DNA from: Chelonoidis abingdonii
Taxonomy: Eukaryota; Chordata; Testudines; Testudinidae
DNA length: 64,000 nt
NCBI RefSeq assembly: GCF_003597395.2
Contig: NC_133770.1
Coordinates: forward strand, 4,515,326 to 4,579,325
Direction of reading: 5' to 3'
Under the pieces are notes generated by a model. It was not told the origin of the DNA. It was given only the letters and a program-made list of their open reading frames with translations, and searched no databases. Positions 54,735 through 64,000 of the stretch are shown in pieces. The position numbers and the translations under genes were made by a program. Every line of letters begins with the position of its first letter. Within the stretch, counting starts at the first letter, position 1.

Positions 54735-56925
54735 GAATGTAAGAGTGGCCATCCTGCGTCAGATCAAAGGTCCATTCAGCTCAGTATCCTGGCTTCCAAC
54801 TGGCCAATGCCATGTGCCCCAGAGGGAATGAACAGAACAGGCAATCAGCAAGTGATCCATCCCCTTTCACCCATTCCCAGCTTCTGGCAAGCAGAAGCTA
54901 GGGACACCATCTCTGCCCATCCTGGCTAATGGCCATTGATGGATCTATCCTCCATGAAATAACCTAGTTCTTTTTTGAATCCTGTTTTAGTCTTAGCCTT
55001 CACAACATCCTCTGGCACAGAGTTCCACAGACTGACTGCGTTGTGTGAAAAAATATTGCCTTTTGTTTGTTTTAAACTTGCTGCCTATTAATTTCATTTG
55101 GTGACCCGTAGTTCCTGTATTATGAGAAGGAGTAAATAATACTCCTTATTTACTTTCTCCACATGGTCATGATTTTATAGACCTCTATCATATCCCCCCT
55201 TAGTCATCTCTTTTCCAAGCTAAAAAGTCCCAGTCTTATTAATCTCTCCTCATATGGCAGCCATTCCATACCCCTAATCAATTTTGTTGCCTTTTCCTGA
55301 ACCTTTTCCAATTCCAATATATCTTTTCTGAGATGAGTGATCACATCTGTACTCAGTATTCAAGATGTGGGCAAACTGTGGATTTATATAGAGGCAATAC
55401 ATTTTCTGTTTTATCTAGCCCTTTCTTAATGATTTCCAACATTCTGTTCACTTTTTTGACTGCCACTGCACATTGAATGGATGTTTTCAGAGAACTGTCC
55501 ACAGTAACTCCAAGATCTTTCTTGAGTGGTAACAGCTAATTTAGACCCCATCATTTTATATGTATAGTTGGAATTGTTTTCCAATGTGCACTTCTTTGTA
55601 TTTATCAACATTAAATTTCATCTGCCATTTTGTTGCCCCATCACCCAGTTTTGAGAGATACTTTTGTAGCTCTTTGCAGTCTGCCTGGGACTTAACTATC
55701 TTGAGTAGTTTTGTATCATCTGCAGATTTTGCCACCTCACTGTTTACCCCCTTTTCCAGATCATTTATGAAGATATTGTCTAGGACTGGTCCCAGTACAG
55801 ACCCCTGGGGGACAGCACTATTTATCTCTCTCCACTCTGAAAACTGACTATTTATTCCTACCCGTTGTTTCCTATCTTTTAACCCGTTACCAATCTATGA
55901 GAGGACCTTGCCTCTTATCCCATGATCGCTTATGTTGCTTAAGAGCCTTTGGTAAGGGACCTTGTCAAAGGCTTTCTGAAAATCTAAGTACACTATATCC
56001 ACTAGAACCTCCCTTGTTCACATGCTTGTTGACCTCCTCAAAGAATTCTAGTAGATTGATGAGGCATGATTTCCCTTTACAAAAACCATGTTGACTCTTC
56101 CCCAACAAATTATTCATCTATGTGTTTGACAGTTTTGTTCTTACTATAGTTTCAACCAGTTTGCCTGGTACTGAAGTCAGGCTTACTGGCCTGTAATTGC
56201 TGGGATCACCTCTGGAGCCCTATTTAAAAATTGGTATCATGGTAGCCATCCTCCCGTCATCTGGTACAGAAGCTAATTTAAATGATAGGTTACAGACTAC
56301 AGTTAGTAGATCTGCAATTTCACATTTGAGTTCCTTCAGAACTTGGGTAAATATCATCTGATCCTGGTTATTTATTACTGTTTAGTTTATCAATTTGTTC
56401 CAGAACCACCTCTAATGACACCTCAATCTAGGACACTTCCTCACATTTGTCATCTAAAACTAATAGCTCAGATTTGGGAATCTTCCTCACATCCTCACCC
56501 ATGAAGACCAATGCAAAGAATTGATTTAATTTCTCTGTAATAGCCTTATCGTCCTTGAGTGCTCCGTTAGCATCTCAATCATCTTGTGGCCCCACTGATT
56601 GTTTAGCAGCTTCCTGCTTCTGATGCACTTAAGAACATTTTTTTGCTATTACTTTTTGACTCTTTGGCTAGCGGTTCTTCTAATTCTTTTTTGCTCTTCC
56701 TAATTATATTTTTACACTTCATTTGCCAGAGTTTGTTCCTTTCTATTTCCTCACTAGGATTTAACTTCCACTTTTTAAAGGATACCTCTTGCTGCTTCTT
56801 TTACTTTATTTAGCCCCAGTGGCACTTTTTTTGGTTCTCTTACTATGTTTTTTAATTTGGGGTATACATTTAAGGTGAACCTCTATTATGGTGTCTTTAA
56901 AAAGTTTCCATGCAGCTTTCAGGGA
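54735..56925 (-). mobile_element. CR1 LINE, antisense, 2.2 kb
   Basis: The 3' tail is at the left (GTAAGAGTGGCCATCCTGCG, CAAAGGTCCATTCAGCTCAG), then antisense ORF2: CAGTTTTGAGAGATACTTTT, TTTGTATCATCTGCAGATTT (the FADD region) and CTTACTGGCCTGTAATTGCT. It stops in the N-terminal RT region near 56925. Reading frames are broken. Confidence 0.88.
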
Positions 56926-56929
56926 TTTC

Positions 56930-57134
56930 ATAGATTCATAGATTCATAGACTCTAGGACTGCAAGGGACCTCGAGAGGTCATAGAGTCCAGTCCCCTGCC
57001 CTCATGGCAGGACCAGATACTGTCTAGACCATCCCTGATAGACATTTATCTAACCTACTCTTAAATATCTCCCGAGATGGAGATTCCACAACCTCCCTAA
57101 GCAATTTATTCCAGTGTTTAACTACCCTGACAGA
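56930..57134 (-). mobile_element. CR1 LINE 3' end, antisense (left piece)
   Basis: Begins with TCATAGAT repeats and GACTCTAGGACTGCAAGGGA, and stops at ACTACCCTGACAGACAG. The sequence that normally follows (AGGAACTTTTTCCTAATG) is found only after the N gap at about 60880. Confidence 0.85.
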
Positions 57135-59880
57135 CAGAGAGAGAATGTAGATTTTCTGGATGTATAGCGAATGGATTTCTTCATCAAGAGTTGAAGTACC
57201 GACAAGAGGGGATGCCATTTTAGATGGTTTTGGTGAGCATGAGGGACCTCGTAGAAGCAAATGGTGGTGAACGCTTGGTTCGAGTGATCATGAGCTGATT
57301 CAGTTCAAAACTAATGGACAGGATAAACCAAACGTAGATCTGGGATTAGGGTTTTCGACTTCTCGAAGGGCTAATTTAAAGGTTAAGGAAATTAAGTTAA
57401 GGAAGTGGATGGACGGAGGAACTTGTGGATTTAAAATGCGGAGGACGGGCCCTGGATTACTTAGTCGCAGCTGGCGGAAAACCTGTCAGGAAGCCTGCAT
57501 CCCCAAGAAAGGGGGAAAAAAAACGCATAGGCAGGGAGTTGTAGGCAAAGCTGGGAGAGCAAGCGAACTCAGAGAGGGGATTAGGAAAAAGCAGAAGCTT
57601 ACAGGGAGTGGAAGAAAGGCGGAGTTAGCAAGGAAGCTATTGTGAGGTCAGCATGTAGGGATAAAGTGAGGAAAGGCTAAGAGCCGCATAGAACTGGACC
57701 CTTAGGCAAGGGAATCAAAACCAATAGTAAAAGGTTCGTACAGCCACATAAATAAGAAGAAAACAAAGAAAGAAGTGGCCCGCATACACGAGGATGGAAA
57801 ACCGGAGTTAAGGATAACCTAGGCAATGGCCCCAATATCTAAATAAGTACTTTGCCTCAGTCTTTAATAAGCTAAGTGAGGAGTTCAGGGAATGATGGAG
57901 GGATGAAAACGGGAATGTGGATAATGGAGGTGGATATTACCAGCATCTGAGGTGAGGCCAAACTTGAACAGCTTATGGCAAATGGAGGGGGCCCGGACAA
58001 TCTCCAAATGCCGAGATATAAAAGGAACTGGAGTGTGAAATTGCGAGCACCGTTAGCGAGAATTTTAAGGCAATCGGTAAACTCGGGGGTTGTACCGTAT
58101 GACTGGAGATTGCTAACCGTAGTTCCCTGTTTTTAAGAAGGGAATAAAGTGACTGGGTAATTATCGGCCGTAGCCTTGAAACGTCTGTAGTATGTAAGGT
58201 CTTGGAAAAAATTTTAAGGGAGAAAGTAGTTAAGACATTGAGGTCATGGTAATTGGGAACGAATTGCAACATGGATTACTAAAGGTAATCGCAAATCCAA
58301 CGCCTGATCTCCTTCTTTAGAAGGTGACGGATTACTTAGACAAAGAAATGCGGTAGAGTCTAATTACCTCGATTTCAGTAAGCGCGTTTGACACAGTTTC
58401 CGCATGGGAACTGTTTAGTTAATTGGAAAAGATGGGGATGAATATGAAAGTTGTAAGGGGATAAGGAAACTGGTAAAGGGGAGACTCCAGCGGGTCGTAC
58501 TGGAAAGGGTAACTGTCAGGCTGGACAAGAGGTTTACTAGTGGAGTCCCCAAGGATCCAGGTTTTGGACCAATCTTATTTAATCCTTTTTATTACTGACC
58601 TTGGCACAAAGAGCGGGAATAGTGCTAATAAAGTGTCGGATGACACAAAGCTGGGGGGTATTGCTAACACGGAGAAGGAACAGGGATATCTATATGCAGG
58701 AAGATCTGGAACCTGTAAACTGGAGTAATAATAATAGGAATGAAAGTATAATAGTGAAGAAGTGCAAGGTCATGTACAACTAGGGATTAATAATAAAAAT
58801 TTAGATATAGTTGGGACGCATCAGTTGGAAGCGACAGAGGAAGGAGAAGGACCTTGGGGTAATTGTGATAGCAGGATGACTAGATGAGCCCGTCCAATGT
58901 GGATATGGCTGTTAAAAAAGCAAATGCGGTTTAAAGGATCATCGGCGAGGTATTTCCAGCAAGGATAAGGAGGTGTTATACCAGTTGTATAAGGCGGCTG
59001 GTTGAGACGCCCATATGGAATATTGTGTGCCAGTTCTGGTGTCCCATGTTTAAGAAGGATGAATTCAAACTGGAACAGGTTTCAGAGACGGGCTACCTAG
59101 GATGATCCGAGGAATGGAAAACCTGTCTATGATAAGGATGATCTCAAAGAGCTTGCTTGTTGCTGGCCAAGAGGCGTCTGGGGGGATATGCTTGCTCTAT
59201 ATAATATATCAGGGGGATTAACTTAGGGAGGAGAGGAATTATTTAAGTTTAAGTACTAAATCGTAGGCACAAGGACAAATGGGTACAAACTGGATATCAG
59301 GAAGTTTAAGACTTGAAAATTAGACGAAGGTTTCTAACCGTTAGGGGAGTGACGTAATCTGGAACAGCTCGCGAGGAAGTAGTGGGGGCAAAAGACTTAT
59401 CTGGCTTTAAGACTAAGCTTGATAAGTATAATGGGGGGGATTTATGATGGGATAAGTTAATTGGGCAATTTGATCTTGGTTTATGCAGCAGATAAGTCGC
59501 TCAATGTTTGTCTGTGAGGGATGTTGGAGGGATGGGAACTGAGTTACTGCAGAGAAATTCTTCTTGTTGCTGGCTTGGTGAGTCTTGCCCACAATGCTCA
59601 GGATTTAGCTGATCGCCATATTTTGGGGTCAGGAAGGAATTTTCTCCAGGGCGGATTGGCAGAGTCCCCTGGAGGTTTTCCACCCCCTTGCAGGCGTGGG
59701 GCATTGGGTCGCTTGCCTGGTGGATCTCTGCAGCTTGAGGTCTTCACACCACAATTTGAGGATTTCAATACTCAGGTCATGGGTAGGGGTTGTTTATAAA
59801 AAGTGATGGATAGGGTTCTGTGGCCTGCTTGTGCAGGAGGTCAGACTAATGATCATATTGGTCCCTTCTGATCCTATGAG
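57135..59880 (+). mobile_element. CR1-family LINE, 2.7 kb, sense, many indels
   Basis: Reads in order: late endonuclease/linker (GATCATGAGCTGATTCAG), RT (GGACCAATCTTATTTAATCC; GATGACACAAAGCTGGGGGG encoding DDTKLGG), C-terminal ORF2 (GGATGATCCGAGGAATGG), then the 3' tail also seen at 5466-6106, ending near CCTATGAGTCTGAGA. Frameshifts occur every few tens of bases, denser than in other CR1 copies in the window. Confidence 0.85.
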
Positions 59881-60845
59881 TCTGAGAACCGTATCAATCT
59901 TACTAAATCCTAGGTATAACCCAATCCACCGTTCTCCCTTATCCACAAGACTCGTTATCCTATCAAACAAAGCTATCAGATTGTTTGACACGATTTGGTT
60001 CTTTAGCAAATCCATGCTGGCTATTCCCTACACCTTCGCTCCAAGTGTTTGCCAGATGATTTCTTTAAATTACTTGCTCCATATCTTCCCCTGGCACGGA
60101 AGTTAAACTAACGGTCTGTAGTTTCCTGGTGTTTTATTTCCCTTTTTAATAGGTGGTCACTAATTTGCCTGTTCCAGTCTTCTGAAATCTCTCCCGTCTC
60201 CCATGACTTTCAGTGATAATAGCAAGAGGCTTCAGATACCTCCTCTATAACTCCTTGAGTATTCTAGGATGCAATTTCATCAGGCCTGGTGACTTGCAGG
60301 CACTATACTTTTCCTAAGTGATTTAAACTTGCTCTTTTTTTTATTTATCTTTTAAACCTATCCCCTTCCATACGCATCACTGTGTTAGACCATTCCTTCA
60401 GACCTTTCAGTGAAGACGAAACGAAGAAGTCATTAAGCACTTGCCATTTCCAAGTTTCCTGTTACTGTTTCTCCTCCTCACTGAGCAATGGCCTACCCTG
60501 TCCCTTGGTCTCCTCTGCTCTAATGTATGATCAAAAAGTCTCTTGTTTCCCTTAATTCCCCATAGCTAGTTGCGCAACCCCTCCCCCCTTCATTTTGTGC
60601 CTTGCCTTTCTAATCTTGCCCCTGCATTCCTGTATTGTTTGCCTATATTCATCCTTTGTAATCGACTCTAGTTTCTATTTTTTATGACTCCTTTTTTATT
60701 TTTGTAAGTCATGCAAGATCTCACGTGTTAAGCCAAGGTGGTCTTTTTTGCCACATTTTCCTATCTTTCCCTAACCATGGAAATAGCTTGCTTTGGGCCT
60801 TAATAGTGTCCCTTTGAAAAACTGCCACTCTCCTCAGTTTTTCCG
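59881..60845 (-). mobile_element. CR1 LINE RT-region fragment, antisense
   Basis: Antisense RT sequence: CTTATCCACAAGACTCGTTA, AGCAAATCCATGCTGGCTAT, GTCTGTAGTTTCCTGG and ATCTCTCCCGTCTCCCATGA. It runs into the N gap; small indels throughout. Confidence 0.8.
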
Positions 60846-60870
60846 NNNNNNNNNNNNNNNNNNNNNNNNN
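60846..60870. other. Assembly gap (25 N)
   Basis: 25 ambiguous bases joining two repeat fragments; the true length is unknown. Confidence 1.
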
Positions 60871-61800
60871 GACAGTTTTAGGAACTTTTTCCTAATGTCG
60901 AACCTAAATCTGCCTTGCTGCAATTTAAGCCCTTGCTTTTTTTCTATCCTTCAGAGTTAAGAGAAAGAACATTTTTCTCCCTTCTTTCCTGATGACACCC
61001 TTTTAGATACTGAAACTGCTATTCTTGTTCCCCTCTAAGTCTTCTCTTATCTCAACTAAATAAACGCAGTTCTTTCAGGCTTCCTTCATTACGGTATGTT
61101 CTCAGACCTTTAATATCTCTTGTTGCTTTCTTGGCCTCTCCATTTTCCAATCTTGCTGACATCGGTGCCCAGAACTCGGACACAAATTACTCCAGCTGAG
61201 GGCTAACCAGACATGATGAGCGGAAGAATGACTTCTCGTGTCTTCGTTTACAGCACACCTGTTAATGGCAATCCAAGCAATCACGTGTTTTGCTTTCTTT
61301 TGCAACAGTATCACATGTTGGACTCATATTGCGTTTGTGGTCCACTCATGACCCATGATCTCTCTCTGCCCATACTCCTTTCCTAAGACGGCTTTCCCAG
61401 TCTGCTATGTGTGGAAACTGGATTGTCCTTTCCGTAAGTGGACACTTTGCTCTGTCTATTATTGAACTTTTCATCTGGTTTACCTGCAGACCGTTTCTCA
61501 ATTTGTCCAGATCATTGTTGGAAATTTATGACCCCTGTCTCCAGAAGCAGTTGCAATCCCTCCAGTTTTGGTGTCGTCCGCAAACTTAATAAGCGTACGT
61601 TTCTATGCCAAATTCTAAGTGGTTGAAGATATTGAACAGGGCGATTCCCCTAAACAGGACGCCTGCGGAACCCACATGTTTATACCTCTCCAGCACGGAT
61701 TGGAGCATTAATAACTACCTCTCTTGAGTATGGTTCAAACCAGCGTTATGCCCCCACTTATAGTAGCCGGCCATTCTAGTATTGTTTATATTTGCCTAGA
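60871..61800 (-). mobile_element. CR1 LINE, antisense (right piece)
   Basis: Starts GACAGTTTTAGGAACTTTTT, the direct continuation of the fragment ending at 57134, then GCCCAGAACTCGGACAC and GTCGTCCGCAAACTTAATAA, fading near 61800. Indel-rich. Confidence 0.78.
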
Positions 61801-62724
61801 TTATCAAAGAATATATGTAAGGACGTTTGGCCATGCCGCGCAACAGCGTTGGAAGGGCATGGAACTGGACAGAGGCAGCAGCGGTAGAAATCACCGCTGG
61901 GGCTATGCCGTCCGGAATGCGGTAGTTTAGCGTGTGCTCGTGGTGTCATGGTCCTGTGGAACAGGGGGCATCTAAGAGAGTTTTGTCTGCATGTTGAAGT
62001 GCGACTGTAGAAGCTGTGGAAGAAGATAAGAGGACCTGGCATAAGATGCAGGGTGTGGAAATCTGCTGAAGTTAGAGGGGTTTGAAAGTCATGAATGACT
62101 ACGCATGATGAGCACAGCGGAATAACTAGACGGGCGAATGAGGCAGGACACCCTCGAAACCCGAGGCGTCTTGTGCCGGCCACCATCAGAGACAGACCCT
62201 GGGCTAGGCAGACTCAGCTGCTCATCAGCCTGGCTCTGTCCTATGTTCCTGGAAACGCAGTGGGTTACAGGACTGACGCGATTGTGCAAACAGCCTGAGT
62301 TGGGAAGTGGAAGCAGACCTTCATTGCCAGGGATACAGTAATCAGGCACAGGAGCATCATTGACAGTTCACCAGCAACGAGTCCAGTGCCCAAACAAGAC
62401 GAGAGGCAGATACCGACCACAGTAGAACAGCCCTTTGTGAGAGACAGCCAGACTAGCATTAAGACACCTTCACTGCCCCTTGCGCCAGCCAATGGTGGTT
62501 TAGTGCGATCAAGTCATGCAAGGGCACCTGCAGCGCTGGAGTTGCATAGCTAGCATGGCCATGCCCACTCCTCATCTACCTTTGTCTTGGTGAGAGACTC
62601 CCGGCTGTCATGCATCAAAGCGGGAGGCTGCCTTCCCAGTGGTTTCTCCGACATGGTGCAAATCTATCTGCTAGCAGGGGGCTCTGTTCCGGCACGTATT
62701 TCCCCCCGTCCAGAGAGATTAAGT
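61801..62724. other. Unassigned GC-richer segment, possibly a CR1 5'/ORF1 part
   Basis: No clear coding frame. The words GTGCGACTGTAGAAGCTGTG and TTGTCTTGGTGAGAGACTCC faintly recall CR1 ORF1 (a Cys-rich start and a VVVGDS-like stretch) on the + strand. Indels prevent a firm call. Confidence 0.25.
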
Positions 62725-64000
62725 TCTCATAAGAACATAAGAACGGCTACGGTTCAGCCTAAGGTCCACCTTAGGCCCAGTATCTGTTCTACCCACCGTG
62801 GCCAATGAGGTGCTTCAAAGGACGTAACCTAATAGCAGATGATTTTCAAGGTGATCTCCTCTCCTGCATCCATCTCCATCTCTGACCAAACAGAGCTAGC
62901 GACACCATTCTCTTACCTTATCCTAGGCAATAGCGATTTATGATTTAAACCACCAGAATTTATCGAGTTCTCTTTAAATGCTGTTTATGTCTAGCCTTCA
63001 CAACCTCCCAGCAAGGAAGTTCCACAATTACTGTGCGCTTGAAGAGAAAGTTCCTTTTTATTGTTTAACCTGCTGGCCTAGTTAATCTGATTGTGACCCC
63101 TAGTTTCTTGTATCTATGAATAAGTAAATAAACTTTTCCTTATCCACTTTCTCAGCATCACTCATGATTTTATATTACCTCTTATATCCCCCTTATTCCC
63201 TTCTTTTGAAGATGAAGAACCTAGCCGTCTTTTAATCTTTCCTCATTATGGGACCCCTCTCCAACCCTGGATCATTTTGTTGCCCTTTTTTCTGAACTTT
63301 TTCTAGTGCGTAGAATATGCTTTTTGAGTTGGAGGCAGACAATCGTTATACAGTATTTCAAGATGTGAGCATACCAGATGTGATGTATACAAGGGCAATA
63401 ATATGCTTTTCAGTCTATGATTCTCTTATCCTCCTTTTATAATTGATTCTGCTAATGTCCCGTTTGCTTTTGGTTGCTGCCTCTGCAACACTGCGTGAAC
63501 AATCTTCACAGAATATTCCATGGATGGCCGCCAAGATCTTTTTCCTGATCATTGTTATGCTAAATTAGCGCCCATCATATTCTAATTGTATAAGCTGGGC
63601 GTTATTGTTTTCCATATGTGCATTACTTTAACAATTATCCAACATTTAAACTTCATTTGCCATTTTGTTGCCCATCACTTAGTTTTGTAGATCTTTTTTG
63701 AATTTCTTCACAATCTCCTTTTGGTTCTTAACTATCTTGAGTAGTTATATATCTGCAACTTTGCACCTCACCTGGTTTACCCCTTTCTCCAGATCATCTT
63801 ATTAATAAATTGAAATACGGATGGTCCTAGGACTGACACTTCGGAACACCACTAGTTACCCTCTCCAATTCTAAAATTCATCATTAATTTCTCCCTTGTT
63901 CCCTGTCTTCTTAAACCACGACTCTCAGTCATGAAAGGACCTTCCCTTTATCCCATGACAGCTTAATTTAACGTAAAGCCTTTGTGGGACCTTGTCAAAG
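62725..64000 (-). mobile_element. CR1 LINE, antisense, runs off window
   Basis: Same subfamily as 54735-56925: CATAAGAACATAAGAACGGC at the 3' end, CTTCACAACCTCCCAGCAAG, CATTTGCCATTTTGTTGCCC and GGACCTTGTCAAAG at the window edge. Many 1-3 base gaps relative to the other copy. Confidence 0.85.

Larger units (their letters stand above)
54059..64000 (+). other. SMARCC1: SMARCC1 intron 10 (incomplete)
   Basis: Starts with a good donor, GTGAGTG. At least 9.9 kb with no acceptor and no exon recognised, nearly all CR1 sequence from 54735 on. 54060-54730 holds nothing recognised. The sequence contains a 25-N gap and many small indels after about 57135. Confidence 0.8.

Noticed and set aside
1..64000. 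CRISPR arrays, operons, prophage or other prokaryotic features
   Set aside because: The window is vertebrate nuclear DNA with spliced exons and LINEs; no regularly spaced short direct repeats were seen.

Overview
The window looks like a nuclear chromosome segment from a sauropsid, most likely a turtle. The non-coding DNA is full of CR1 LINEs in several subfamilies, hAT elements and MITE-like DNA transposons, repeats of the fold-back type common in turtles, old MIR fragments, LTR-like repeats and a DIRS-like retrotransposon. A crocodilian is the main alternative. The species cannot be fixed from the sequence.

There is one recognisable cellular protein-coding gene: the 5' part of SMARCC1 (BAF155/SRG3), the SWIRM/SANT scaffold subunit of SWI/SNF (BAF) chromatin remodelling complexes, on the + strand. 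Ten coding exons were found at 7290-7466, 21236-21355, 27320-27405, 31302-31383, 34098-34190, 38856-38925, 42064-42130, 45310-45385, 53049-53174 and 53940-54058. They encode roughly the first 340 residues, i.e. the N-terminal MarR/BRCT/chromo-like module and the following basic, SP-rich linker. The SWIRM and SANT domains and the C-terminus lie beyond the window. Phases agree across all junctions. Intron 4 uses a GC donor. Exon 7 lacks three single bases in homopolymer runs, best explained as consensus errors in the assembly.

Layout: 1-6540 is upstream DNA with an LTR-like repeat (about 2265-3210), an inverted-repeat DNA element (3675-4391), a MITE (5168-5464) and a CR1 tail split by a hAT element with a perfect 8-bp target duplication. 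6540-7870 is a CpG-island promoter with a cluster of NRF1-type palindromes and exon 1. 7467-53939 holds nine complete introns with nested repeats: a near full-length CR1 (14446-17680, minus strand), a second inverted-repeat DNA element (19239-20267), a 203-bp hairpin insertion (23178-23380), a 2.4-kb hAT transposon with decayed transposase (34311-36727), an antisense solo-LTR-like repeat (37178-37648) and a DIRS-like element with inverted terminal repeats (about 48012-50560). 54059-64000 is intron 10, almost wholly CR1 fragments. From about 57135 the repeat copies carry many small indels, and there is a 25-N gap at 60846-60870, so that end should be read as low-quality sequence.

No previously undescribed gene system was found. 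The most useful leads are the GC-AG intron, the exon 7 lesions, the NRF1 promoter cluster, the hairpin insertion and the DIRS-like remnant. All family assignments rest on recognition of sequence patterns from memory; no database search was run.
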